Source: Eudorina sp. 2006-703-Eu-15 (lineage: Eukaryota; Chlorophyta; Chlorophyceae; Chlamydomonadales; Volvocaceae). Taken from it: DNA of 64,000 nucleotides. Of this stretch, positions 24,587 to 35,547 are shown one piece after another. A program made the position numbers and the translations under genes. Below the pieces are notes generated by a model that worked only from the letters and a program-made list of their open reading frames with translations, was not told the DNA's origin and did no database searches. Location of the stretch: the NCBI GenBank assembly GCA_003117195.1, contig BDSI01000037.1, forward strand, positions 986,076 through 1,050,075, read 5' to 3'. Each line of letters opens with the position of its first letter. Within the stretch, counting starts at the first letter, position 1.

Positions 24587-25228
24587 GAACTTGAGCCGCT
24601 GCCGGCGCGGACAGAATTGTTGAGAAAAATCGGCTTCTGTAATGGGCTGTGGGAGTTTACGCAGGTGCCTCAGCCGGCGTTATGTACTTCGGTTAGGTGC
24701 TACGGGGTAGTTGCGCTTGTAGCTCGGGTTTGCTCCCACAGGCGATGCGCTTGGTGAGCTTGGAGTTTATACGTTGCCACAACAAATCTTTTGTTGTTGT
24801 GTTATTTTGACCACAACTTCGGAGTGAGGCATCGGACCTGCAACGACCCATGGGCCGCCAGCCTTCATTCGGAAGGGAAACAGCGCAGCCTTGGCAAGCG
24901 CTGAAAATCATTGAGAAACATGATAATGCAACATTCAAAGCTGATGCAGCTGTGTAGGCCCATGAGCAATTGCCAAGACAAATGTCTGCGACAACAGTGA
25001 TGTAATGATGCCATTACTTCGTTCGTTGATGTTATATTTGTTACGTTTACTGCCACAGTCCAGCGAACGAAGACAGAGTATTTACTAATACATTTACCTT
25101 TCCATGCTGAGCGGCAGGGCATCAGACGAGCAACACGCCGTTGCAGCACCATGCAATTAAAAGCAATAACAATCACGTGAGCGAGGACCGAGGAACGTTG
25201 CCGGCTGCAGCTGTCCGTCGCCGTCCGC
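24587..25228. promoter_or_regulatory. divergent intergenic region between two methyltransferase genes
   Basis: This 642-bp spacer separates the starts of the minus-strand membrane-anchored methyltransferase and the plus-strand TrmB-like gene. It is clearly more AT-rich than the flanking coding sequence and has no credible ORF, so it should hold both promoters and 5' UTRs. I do not see a specific motif that I would name. Confidence 0.45.
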
Positions 25229-28200
25229 ATGGGCTCGAGGTCCCCCGCACGCTCACTCTTCAACGAGAACTGCAATCACGGAAGAAGCCACCACCGTTTT
25301 CGGCTCTTTTTCGAATGTGGAGGTCCGCGACGGGGTCTCTGCGGCAGGGGCCCGGTCGGGCCGCCTCCTTGTCGCGGCGTCAGCCACACCATCATTGAGG
25401 AGCTGGTGGACGGCCCGGGCTCTCCTTTCCACTGCCTGGGCCTCGCAGGACATCAGGAGGTGCGCGGGGTTCAGGGTTCAGGAAGTGGGTGCACAGGTTC
25501 CCCCTCATCAGGAGGTGCCCGGGGGGTGATGAGGGTGGAGGGGCGGGGACGTCCGCGTCGTGACGAGTCGCATCCTCGCAACCGTGGTCTGGCCCTGTGC
25601 GGCAATTCTGCAGCATCCTTGGAAACGAGGAGCACCTCACCTCCCTCCCTCACCTCCTTCCCTCACCTCCCCCCCCACCTCCCTTCCTCATCTCCCTCCC
25701 GCACCTTCCTCGCACACCTTACCTGTCAGGCCGGCGGCTACCGCCGGGCGCTGCGGCGGCAGGTCAACCAGCTGCGGCGCCTCAAGGCGGACCCGGGGGC
25801 GCTGGCGCTGAGCCGGCCCCCCGACTGGTCGGCCCTGTTCACCGACCCTAGCCGCCCCCTGGTAGTCGACCTGGGCTGCGGGGCAGGGCGATGCATGCTG
25901 CTGGCGGCCAAGCTGGCGGAGCGGAGGCAGCAGCAGCAGCAGCAGCAGAAGCAGAAGCAGCGGCGTGCTCTGGGCCAGGAGCAGCAAGGACAACAGGGCG
26001 GGTTGCCCCCCCGGGAACAGCTGCTGCAGCCAGTGGGGTCACGACAGGTGCTGGCGGCTGCCGTGGCCCCAGTCCGGGGCACGGACCCCGAGGAGAAGAC
26101 CGGCAGTAGCAGCAGCAGCAGCAGTAACCGTAGCAGTAGCAACAGCAGCACGCGTAATGGCAGTAGCAGTAGCAGTGGCGGCAGTAGCGACAGCAGTAGC
26201 GGCAGAGAATATGAACTCCGTGGGACCGGGAGCAGCAGTTGCGAGCCGGCGCCACACGAACCGGAATTCGTCCCCGGGACCGGTGGGCCTGGGGATGACC
26301 TCCCGGGGGTCCACCGGGGCGACAGCCTGAGTGGCGCCAACTTCCTGGGTGTGGATGTACGGCTGTCGGTGAGCGAAGTATGGACCGCTCGGGTCGGTTT
26401 GGCTCAGTTCTATTCTGTTCGCGTCGGTTCTGTTCTGTTCTGTTCCGTTCGGCTCAGTTCTGTTCTGTTTGGTTCGGGGGGTTTTTTGGGGTTGGGTTTT
26501 GAATGTCTTCGGTATCTGCCGGGCTCCGAAACCCATGACGTGTTGGCCCCTGTACCCTCTCCAGGATACACTCCGCATGCTATCGAACGCATCGCAGTCC
26601 TCGTCGGTTTGGGGCTGGCCTCGGCTCACCCCCCTGCGCTGGGCTGAGTGTGTCTAGGCTTCTGTTCGCTGTCACCCACACCGCGCCGCACCCATCCCCA
26701 GTATCAGTATGTCTACCAATTTCCTATTCCCCCCCCCCCACACGTTACCTGCCCCGCAGCTGACCTGCCGGGCGACGGCCTGGACCGAGGTGATGGGCGT
26801 CAGCGGCCGCGCAGCCTTCCTGTGCGCCAACGCCAATGCCAGTCTCGGGCCTCTGCTGGCGTCGTACGGCAAGCAGGGGACGAAGCGTGAGGCGGGGTCT
26901 GCCGGCGGCAGCAGGGACGGCGACGGCAGTCCAGGTCACGGCGGCGGAGTCGGGGGCGGCGGAGGCGGCGGCGGGCGGGTTGCGCTGGTGTGCCTGCAGT
27001 TCAGCGACCCGCCGGTTCGGAGGGAGGCGCTGGTGGGGGGCAGCCAGCTGGTGGCGCGGCTGGCGGAGGCGCTGGAGCCGGGAGGTGGGTGGAGGGGCCC
27101 TGCGTCGGAGAGGGTGGACTGCTGGACGCCAGGGAAAGGAATGGAAAGCGGAACGCGTTCCCGTAGGTACCAACAATGTCTACAACCCTCGGGCTTTGCG
27201 GATGTCAATGTCGTTGTGCATCTCTCTCTTCTCTTAACCCGATACGGCGCAGAGCGGGGGGGCCACCCCAAAAAAAATACAATAAGGGGGGGCCACCCGC
27301 ACGCTTGTGTTTCGGGTTCCTGCGAGAGATCCGTTCTCACCCCGCCAGCAACGCGGCCAGCCAGCTGTGCTCCATTCACAGAGCCATCAATAGCGAGATC
27401 GAGCCCCCCTGCTGCTGGCCCCCCTCCTTTCGCCCCTCAACCGGTCGCAGCGCTGGTCTGGATCCAGTCAGATGTGCCGTACATCGCAACCTCGCTGCGC
27501 GCCCTCTTCTGGCGGCACGGCGGCTTCGCCCCGAGCGCCCGCCACGCCACCGCCACCTCCCATACCCGGACTCGGCACTGGCTGCCCCCGCCGCCAGCCC
27601 CGCCGCCGCCGGAGGCCCCCTCTCCGGTGCCGTCGCGGTCCGCCTCACCTCCCGACGACGACGAGGCTCCGTCGCCACCAAATGGGACCAAAGGATGGGA
27701 AGCTATAAGCAGACGACTCGCTTCCGAGTCGGACGCGCCGGTGGCAGCGGAGGCGGCGGCAGCGGCCGCTGCAGCTAACATCAAGGGACCCGACGTCGGA
27801 GGCCTGCCATCCTCCTCGCTGCCCCTGCCCCTGCCCGCGCCCCTGCTGCTGCTGGACGGGGACCTGGCGGTCCACCGGGAGCCCTGCATGACGGACCAGC
27901 AGCTGGCGGAGCTGGCCGCGGGGTCCCGAGGTCGGCTGCGGCGCATGACGGCTACCCGGCAGCCGCTTCCCGGAGCCCAAGGCGACCCTGATGGCGACCC
28001 AGATGGGGAGCTCCAGGACCCAGATGATGGGGCTTGTATCCGGTTGGACGGTGGGCGCGGCGGCATTGGCCGCGGCGAGGGTCTGGGGGAAGGGAGCGGG
28101 GAGGCGGAAAGGGTCGAGGGCGGCGACCCAGATGGCGACTCGGACGACGGTTGGGCGGGGCTGCCGTGGCTGGACTCCAACCCACTGGGGGTGCCCACGG

Positions 28201-28265
28201 AGCGGGAGGTGTACGTGGAGAGGGGGGGCCGGCCGATCTACCGGCTGCTGCTGGTCAGGAGGTAG
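25229..28265 (+). CDS. tRNA (guanine-N7-)-methyltransferase, TrmB family, with long low-complexity inserts
   Basis: Four exons, 25229-25459, 25730-26368, 26760-27084 and 27451-28265, keep phase throughout and give 669 aa. Family landmarks occur in order: the basic helix YRRALRRQVNQLRR; motif I VVDLGCGAGR near residue 124; NFLGVDVRLS; FLCANANASL; LQFSDPPVRR in place of the usual QFPDPWxKxRH, keeping the Asp; VWIQSDVPYIATSLR; and the C-terminal PTEREVYVERGGRPIYR. The enzyme makes m7G at position 46 of tRNA variable loops. Bacterial-type single-subunit members are about 240-330 residues, so this one is doubled by inserts of Gln (25.93 kb), Ser/Asn (26.1-26.2 kb), Ala/Ser/Pro, and an Asp/Gly-rich block at 27.98-28.14 kb that recurs at 42.0 kb. 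The start and any organelle targeting peptide are uncertain. Confidence 0.8.
27986..28120 (+). repeat. dispersed repeat copy inside the last TrmB exon
   Basis: About 130 bp encoding an Asp/Gly-rich segment (GDPDG repeated, then GRGGIGRGEGLGEGSGE) is clearly similar to 42020-42140. Shared blocks include GGCGACCCAGATGG and GGGGGAAGGGAGCGGGGAGG. The trmB copy is in frame. Confidence 0.75.
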
Positions 28266-28335
28266 GGCGGAAGGGGGGGGTGAGGTGTGTTTCTTAGGCA
28301 GGCAGAACAGGGGCGGAGGGGGGTTGAGGGGTGTG

Positions 28336-28340
28336 TGTAA
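28336..28340 (+). terminator. candidate polyadenylation signal TGTAA for the TrmB-like gene
   Basis: The pentamer TGTAA, the usual chlorophyte poly(A) signal, lies 70 bp after the TAG stop at 28265. It falls at the end of a short GT run, so chance occurrence is possible. Confidence 0.35.
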
Positions 28341-28398
28341 AAAGAAACTGCGCCGCTATAAGTGAAGTCCAGGCTTGACAGGTGATGCCGGCGCTGAG

Positions 28399-28400
<2 letters not shown>

Positions 28401-28440
<40 letters not shown>
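28401..28440. repeat. (TG)n microsatellite, first of two
   Basis: About 20 uninterrupted TG units in the 3' flank of the TrmB-like gene. A second, longer run follows 72 bp later. Confidence 0.9.
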
Positions 28441-28444
<4 letters not shown>

Positions 28445-28509
28445 CGTTACATATCTGCCGGGCCGACGCTGGCCGGGGGCGCTAACCCGCCCCATACGGG
28501 AGACCGCCG

Positions 28510-28512
<3 letters not shown>

Positions 28513-28561
<49 letters not shown>
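28513..28561. repeat. (TG)n microsatellite, second of two
   Basis: About 24 TG units, the same strand polarity as the run at 28401. The 72 bp between the two runs is unique GC-rich sequence. Confidence 0.9.
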
Positions 28562-28562
<1 letters not shown>

Positions 28563-29650
28563 GGGTGGGAGAGAGGGTTAGGCCGCGATGGACGCATGCT
28601 GGGGCGGGGCGACAGGGGGGGGTTCGGGTGGCCGCCTGCCTTGGCGCGTGAGAAGGCGAAGGAGACCCTCGTTTTCAGGGATGACGTTGTGATTAGTCAG
28701 CGGGGGATCGCTGATGATGGTGGTTGGGAATTTGGGAATCGGTCGGAGGGTGCGATGGCCAGGTGGGCGGCGGCCTGGGCTGGGCCAGGGGAGTCGTTTT
28801 GAGCGTGTGTAAGAGCTCAAAGAAGCCAGATCGGTGGCGCGGGAATGTGGGTCACCGGCGGTGATGTACGGCGCGCTCGGCCGGGGACATCACGGCGCTC
28901 AGCGCCGAGCGCAGCGCCGTGTCCAGACCGCCAGACCTGGCAGCCCACCAGCGTTTGGGTCGCAGAGACGCCCGCAGCTGTCGGGAAGCTGAGGACAGTC
29001 GGGCTGGCTGTGGGTGTCAGCGACCCCCCCCCAGCCCCCCGATGAGTTACAAACAAATTGTCTGCTCAGGAATACGCCTGTAGGAAAAACGCCCGCGCTT
29101 TCCGGCGTCTTGACGATTCATGCTATAGATACCTGTGCCGCTGTGCGGCTCACCCCCCTGTGCCGCTGTGTCTGCACCGCCGCAAGCCCGCACACACAAC
29201 TAGAGTGGGAGCAGCGCGGTACCCAAACCTGCACAGCCCGCAAGCAACAGGAACACTTAGTTGTTAGTTTCATTCGTATATCCCGGCGATGCGTTGACAG
29301 GTGCGGCGTTGTGGTCGTGGGCATGGAATCATCGCAATCGCAGCCTTCGTCGCCGCTACTGCCGTCGCCGCTACTGCTCACCGTCATCACTGTCATCAGC
29401 GTCCAGCATACTGTCTTCGCGGGTTGCAACTCTATTCCGAAGAACGTGAGTGCCTTCATCTTCCGTTGCGGTTGCATTGTTGCGGACGGAATGCCGACTT
29501 CCTCAGCAATTACTGGGCCGTCTTCAGCAATCGTTTCCAATGATAGTTTTTGCTTTTAAAAGGTCTTCCACGCCTTGGCAACTTTGGATCGGAGTATTTT
29601 GCTACGCTCGGCCCGGTCAGAAATGTTCCGTTGACTTACGGGCGTGGTCT
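28562..29650. other. spacer with a dispersed-repeat fragment, no gene recognised
   Basis: 28836-28890 matches 42152-42215 (see the repeat entries). A minus-strand ORF at 29540-29118 (140 aa, acidic Ser/Asp-rich middle) has no recognisable domain. The rest has no convincing coding signal. Confidence 0.4.
28836..28895 (+). repeat. dispersed repeat copy downstream of TrmB
   Basis: About 55 bp, including GGTGATGTACGGCGCG, matches 42152-42215 with a few mismatches. In the 42-kb copy this block follows directly on the block shared with 27986-28120, while here the two are 0.7 kb apart. Confidence 0.7.
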
Positions 29651-29870
29651 TCTTAGACGAATCCATTGGTCCTCATGGCAATATATGATGAAAATTGAAA
29701 AAACCCAATGTGAATGGAATTCCTTGTTAACAGGGAACAAGGAATGAAAACGTACGGCCGGGCCGCGATCTATTCCTGTTTTTGGAGCCGAAAAACGAAA
29801 ACCCTGACTTATTCCAAAAAGGAATATATTCCTTCCAAACTCTGTGCTCGCCGCCCCTGTCATTGCGGCT
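29651..29870 (+). repeat. left copy of the flanking direct repeat
   Basis: Matches 35640-35862 in the same orientation with scattered substitutions and small indels. It begins CTTAGACGAA and includes a palindrome ATTCCTTGTT / AACAAGGAAT and the block CTGTGCTCGCCGCCCCTGTC. It is a candidate terminal or split direct repeat of the DIRS-like element. Confidence 0.8.
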
Positions 29871-30246
29871 GGCTGGGATCGTCGCTTTAGTTCTTGCTCC
29901 GACTCATTGCCATTGCCATTTCTGTTACAGGAATGCTGTGCTAGAAAGTCTCTGCTTCGCAGAAGCAGGCCTCAGGAACCGAAAAAGAGAAACCACGAGC
30001 AAAGAACGAAACGCGGGCGACGCCCAGGGAGGGCGGGCGGGAGCGCGTGCTGAACAACAAAAACAAGATAAGGAAAAAACTTGTCACGCGCTAATTTATG
30101 CGGTCCTGAGAACACGGACCGCGGGCCGAGCATCTGTCCAACTGCCGGCCCCGAAGGCCTTACGCCTAAATAACCCGGCTTACTCAAAACGTAAGCCCGC
30201 ATTAGTTCTTGCTCCGACTCATTGCCAAAAGAAGAGAAACCACCAT

Positions 30247-31922
30247 CTAGCGGTTGAAGTACTGCACACCGAAGGGCGCCACGCGCCGCGCCGCTAGAGG
30301 GCCAAAAAACGCGACGGCCTTCGGGCAGGAGCGCACCCCCATATCCAGGTAATGCTCCCGCAACGCCGAAGAGTTAGCCGCCCAACCGCCGAACGCCTCC
30401 ACGACTTCGACGCCACCGCGACGCAGGCTATACAACGTGTGCACGCCGCGCAAGTGCACCAACCCGCAGCGTGCGAGAACCAAATCAAACCAACGCTCGG
30501 CGACCGCCGTCGACCGACGCGCCGACCAGAGCCCCGCCGGGGACCGAGCCAGCTGCTGCTCCAAAGCCATACGCAACCACGGGAGGCCGCACAGGGGAAA
30601 CTGCAAAACCGGTGCATGCTCGGGGGACACAATGCGACCCTTCCAGCTAAGGGGCGTATACTGAAACACCGCCTCGCCATCGACCAAGGAGACACGGGCC
30701 CACACCACTGACAGCAACGAATCCGGCCGCAAAAAGAGACAGAAAACTAGAACCACGAACAGCAGTGGCACGAAGAGGTCCGACTGAACGGACACGGACG
30801 GGAGACATTCGTACAGGCGCCAAGCGTCCTCAGCACTAAACAGTGTTGCTATCTTCCAAAACGGGGAAATAGAATCCCGCAGGTTTCAGGCCTGTCGCCA
30901 GTAGCCAAAAAACCTTTGGCAGGGCAGATTTTGAAGGCCTTCCTAGGTGCCAGGAAACGAAAACCCCCGAGGCAGGCCGGGAAATATTTCTGTGTGTTTC
31001 CGCAGCAGGGCCCCTGCTACCACAGCTACGACAGTGATTCTCAGTCTTGTAGGGCTGAAGCACGCTTTCCTGGCGCTTTCCTGGCGTCGCCGGATGCATA
31101 CGGGAGGGTAACCAGGAGTTGGGGACAGGGCATTAGAGTGTGTTTTGGCGGTAGACAGGTGTACGATGCAGGAATTGCCCCTGCGCCTGCAGATTTCCAG
31201 GCCCTTTTAGTAGTCTGGAAAATAGTTGGCACGGCAGATTTCCGGCTCTCCACAGCGTCAAACAAATAAAATCTCGCAGGTTTCTTGGGGGTCCGGGAAA
31301 TAGAAAAATTCCAGGTTTTTGGCCCGTAAATATTTTTTTTATTTAAGATAGCAACACTGGCACTAAAAGCCAACACTAACGACGACGGTGCGGAGAGGGA
31401 AACCTGCAGGCGCGCCCAGCCCTTGCGAAAAGCCGCCAACAAGACATTGTCTCCGTCACAAGGCTTCGCGAAACCTAGTAAATCGTGCACCGAGTTAATT
31501 GCGCTGAAATAAGGCTGCGCCTGAACCGTGCCCTTAGACGCCAGGAACTGAGCCCAGAGCAACCCCGTATACTGCGTGGCAGGTAGGAACTCCAAGCCCT
31601 CCGCCACACAAAAACGCACAAAGGCCGCAAAGTGCGAACCATACGACTTCCAAGAAGACGCCCCTACACGGGCCATCACAACCTGGGCGATGGACCTGAG
31701 GCGCCCTTCGTGATCTGCTCCGGGGGCGAGTGCCCAGTCTACCACTGCACTCGGACCGCCACGACCTGCCACTGCGGGGGCGGAAGGAAGGAGCTCGAGC
31801 CCTCTTCGCCCGGTGCGAACAGCGCTGTGTTCGACGGCAGGAACACCAAATCCGTGGCCAACTCCATCAACTGCTGCCACCACGCCTGCGCCGTCCAGTA
31901 CGGCACCACCAGCGTAACGCAC
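30247..31922 (-). pseudogene. tyrosine recombinase of the DIRS-like element, split by a MITE
   Basis: The N-terminal part (31922 to about 31360) has the SAM-like core-binding domain (SSWKSYGSHFAAFVRFC, then ASKGTVQAQPYFSAINSVHDLL). The C-terminal part (30832-30247) has the catalytic region with LYSLRRGGVEVVEAFGGWA and the Tyr in REHYLD. Between them lies a 519-bp insertion (30841-31359) with stop codons. The frame on both sides of the insertion is the same once the element and one copy of the 8-bp duplication are discounted, so the insertion is the only visible break. The enzyme would integrate a circular DNA intermediate. Confidence 0.75.
30841..31359. mobile_element. hAT-like MITE, 519 bp, in the recombinase ORF
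   Basis: Perfect 15-bp terminal inverted repeats (CAGTGTTGCTATCTT at the left, its complement ending at 31359) are flanked by an 8-bp target duplication GCACTAAA (30833-30840 and 31360-31367). CAGTG ends and 8-bp duplications fit the hAT superfamily. There is no transposase, so it is non-autonomous. The intact duplication suggests a recent insertion. Confidence 0.85.
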
Positions 31923-33725
31923 GCTCTCTCCTCACGCACCTTCTGCACCAGGGCAATCATGAACTCGGGATCCAGGGGCGGGCAGCCGTAAGCGTTGAGC
32001 CCGACCCAGGACTGCAACAAGGCGTTGACACCGGAAGACCCCGGGCAATGATGGCGCGAGAAGAAGCGCGGCAACTGCGTGTTGACGTGAGTGGCGAACA
32101 AGTCCACGTCATGCGCCCCAAAACGCTGATCTAAAAGACGGAAGAACCGCGGATGCAACCGGTCATCGTCCCGATCCACCCAGCGGGAGGCCGCGTCGGC
32201 CTCATTATCAGCACTAGCGACACGCTCCACTTGCAAAACAATGCTGTGCTCCTGAAGGAACGCCCACAACAACTTCATCTCAGCGTGCATGGCTGGGGAC
32301 CGCGATGAGAGGCGCCCCAAAACCGCCTGAGTGCACGTGTTATCCTCCTTGATGAGAACCACCCGCTGCCGTACGTACGGGAGGAACGACTCTAACACGT
32401 GCCGGACTGCGCGGAGCTCCTTCCAATTGATATGTGCGGGGTACTTCTTCGAAGACCAATAACCCCGCGCGACGCGACCATGTAGTACGGCCCCCCACGA
32501 GTGACGGGACGCATCAACAGACAACTCCACAGCAGCCGGGCCGATATGGATAGCGGCCGAGCAATGGTGGGCGGGGATGTCCGCCCACCAATCGAGATCC
32601 CGCAACGAGCCTCGCGAGAGCCGCACACGCCCCGACCAGCCCACAGGCTGCTTCATATCATCATAGAAATTGTGGAGGAAAAGAGGGTCGGGGGTGAGGG
32701 CCAGCTTAACACTCTGCGCGAAACCACACAGCTTGGCCAGCTCACGCTTCTGCACTAAACGGCGATTCTTCTTAGCCGTGACCCGCAACCCGACAGCCAG
32801 ACGTCGCAGCTTAGCAAGCTTCTCCGCAGGGACCTCAAACAAGCCGGCCGCCGTATTGACCGTGATGCCCAAGTGATAGACAGACTGCGACGGCGCCCAC
32901 TCACACTTCGTTGGGTGACAGGAAAGCCCCAGCAACTCAATGCTCTCTCGCACCCAGCGGGCGCCCAACTCTGCCTGCCTCTTAGACGCGAACACGAACA
33001 AAAACCCGTCCAGGTACGGAAGGACACGAGCGCCGAGACGGGCTGGCCGCCCACCTCGCCCCTTCGGGAAAAACTCGTGGGGCGGCATGGGGGGCGCGAG
33101 CCGCCGCCGCCCGCTGCCCGCCGCCGCCAAGGGGTCCCGCCACGCAGAAGCGCACAACGTTTCGCATGATCTTGGTAAACCAATACGGGCTGTTGAACCA
33201 CCCCATCGGGAGTGCATTCATCTCATACAGGACGCCACAGAAACGAAACACGAAATAACGCCGATCGGACTGACGAATGGGAATATGGTAGAAGGCGTCG
33301 GCCAGGTCGACCTTGACCATCCACGAGTCCTCGATCCCCATACGCCGCAAGGTACGGAGAGACTCGTAACGGCACTTATATGCCTTCTGAGCGACGTTCA
33401 TGCGCTTGAGGTTCACGACCAGACGCCATGACCCGCTGCCTTTAGGCACACAGAACGCATTGACCACGTGATCCACCGAGCGAGAGGGGTCCACCCTAGA
33501 GATGGCGCCCAGAGCCACCAAACGCGGCTCCTCCGTCTCCAACCACCAACGACGCTGCGCTTCAGTGACAGGGAAGGAAGGGAGCTCAAACGCAGGAGGC
33601 GGACCGCCACCCCGAAACTCGACCGGCACGCCATGCTTCAAGACGTGCAACGTGCGTGCGTCCGCGCCTATAGCCTTCCAGGCCGCAACCCGCGCAGATA
33701 CCCGCTCATGCAAAGGGGAGCCCAT
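31739..33725 (-). pseudogene. reverse transcriptase-RNase H of the DIRS-like element
   Basis: Two overlapping minus-strand frames share the protein. 33725-32982 carries RT motifs 1-4 (WRLVVNLKRMN, VKVDLADAFYHIPI, NALPMGWFNSPYWF). 33217-31739 carries the end of the palm (VLPYLDGFLFV), thumb, and a DIRS-type RNase H (VELSVDASRHSWGAVL, NWKELRAVRHVL, KEDNT, ADNEADAASR) with the usual family C-terminal extension. The frame change lies in a Gly/Ala-rich stretch near 33.06-33.17 kb. The active-site motif has Gly where the second catalytic Asp (Y-x-D-D) is expected. With the frameshift this makes the enzyme doubtful, though a sequencing error could explain the frameshift. Confidence 0.8.
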
Positions 33726-33793
33726 GTGCTACTCAGCCCTGCCCCGGGGCCCCCGCGCCCGGAGCTGCACCGCCCGCCGCAGCGGCCGCGGCC

Positions 33794-34861
33794 CTATTGG
33801 GCTGGAAACCGCGACCGCCGTTGCCACCACCGACGACCACGACGACCACGTCCCTGCTGAAAATGACCGAACTGACCACCGTGGCCGCGATTCTTGTACT
33901 GCTTCTCTGCGAGGTGCTTTGCCGAAGACTTCTGATGAGCACGGGAAAGATCATCATCAAATTCACGCAAAACCTCATCGTGATCCGAACGCTCTGCTGT
34001 AGCGAAATAGCGCTGGTGCAGCACGACTAGACCGTCCCGTCCGCGCGCGGAAAACTCGATGATACAATTGATGCGGGAGGATGCTACAGCTTGCATCCAC
34101 GACACATTGTAACGCAGCGTACGGAAGGTGTTGAGAGCCACCCCTGCCCAATTTTGCTGCATGCATGCCCATGGACACCGCGCTCCTAATCATCGCATCC
34201 AAACCACTGGCAAGCAACTCCGATATGGGCAGAATAGTCATCAAGATACCAAGCTCATAAAGCAGGGATCCGGCGCGATCCGGGTGATTACGCTGCGAAT
34301 ACTCTGAGTCACGCCACTCCGGAAACGCCTTCAAATTTAACAAAACCATATACTGGACCACGATCTCTCCCGCCGGCAACCCTGACAACACACGCCGCGA
34401 GAACGGAAAACGTGAGGTCTCCGGCGATTGCTGCGCGGATCCTGATACTGCCGCGCCAAGAAGTTATAATCCTCTACACCGGGGTGCCCACCTTGACTTT
34501 GCACGTTGTTAACATGGTTGGTCAGAGCCATCATCTGCTGTTGCAGTTGAAGAATGATGTTGGTCTGATGCTCCATCTGGGCGGCCAGCGGGTTGGACGG
34601 AGGGTGAGGGACTTGCACACCAGCACCAGTTACTACTTGTTGAGCAGCCGATGTAAGGTTGCCCGCCACGCCACCCGCTCCCGCAAAACCACCAGCGCCG
34701 GTGAGGTGAAGGCCACCAAGCCCGCCCGGGGTGCCGGGACGAGAGAAAGCCATCGGGTTGGTATAAACTACCGCACCCGGGACACCGCCCAAGGACGGAT
34801 CCATGGCTAAAACGCCGCTCATGGCGGCAAAACCGACCAGTAACAGACGAAGAACGTCCAT
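33794..34861 (-). pseudogene. gag-like region of the DIRS-like element
   Basis: Starts at the ATG at 34861 with a short hydrophobic N-terminus, a Gly-rich stretch, then a helix with Gln/Met/Asn repeats (ILQLQQQMMALTNHVNN). The frame shifts near 34.39 kb (34391-33975) and again (34162-33794). The last part is basic, ending RGRRGRRWWQRR, a likely nucleic-acid-binding tail. No database-level family can be named by eye. Position before RT supports the gag role. Confidence 0.6.
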
Positions 34862-34926
34862 GACGTCGGTGATATTAGGTGCTCTAATTTTAGCACTCTA
34901 CCCGTTGGGTCTTGCTGAATAGCCGT

Positions 34927-34954
34927 AAGGTATAAAACAGAAGCGCGTGTGCTG
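34927..34954 (+). promoter_or_regulatory. candidate TATA box in the palindrome loop
   Basis: The loop contains GGTATAAAACAG on the plus strand, about 90 bp before the plus-strand gag copy. It could drive transcription into the right arm. The assignment rests on the motif and position alone. Confidence 0.35.
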
Positions 34955-35019
34955 ACGGCTATTCAGCAAGACCCAACGGGTAGAGTGCTAAAATTAGAGC
35001 ACCTAATATCACCGACGTC

Positions 35020-35547
35020 ATGGACGTTCTTCGTCTGTTACTGGTCGGTTTTGCCGCCATGAGCGGCGTTTTAGCCATGGATCCGTCCTTGGGCGGTGTC
35101 CCGGGTGCGGTAGTTTATATCAACCCGATGGCTTTCTCTCGTCCCGGCACCCCGGGCGGGCTTGGTGGCCTTCACCTCACCGGCGCTGGTGGTTTTGCGG
35201 GAGCGGGTGGCGTGGCGGGCAACCTTACATCGGCTGCTCAACAAGTAGTAACTGGTGCTGGTGTGCAAGTCCCTCACCCTCCGTCCAACCCGCTGGCCGC
35301 CCAGATGGAGCATCAGACCAACATCATTCTTCAACTGCAACAGCAGATGATGGCTCTGACCAACCATGTTAACAACGTGCAAAGTCAAGGTGGGCACCCC
35401 GGTGTAGAGGATTATAACTTCTTGGCGCGGCAGTATCAGGATCCGCGCGCGCAGCAATCGCCGGAGACCTCACGTTTTCCGTTCTCGCGGCGTGTGTTGT
35501 CAGGGTTGCCGGCGGGAGAGATCGGGGTCCAGAATATGGTTTTTTAA
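35020..35547 (+). pseudogene. truncated inverted copy of the gag-like ORF
   Basis: 175 codons on the plus strand mirror the gag ORF that starts at 34861 on the other strand, with about one substitution in the first 145 residues. The ORF ends in a short deleted stretch. It is a fragment, not an independent gene. Confidence 0.8.
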
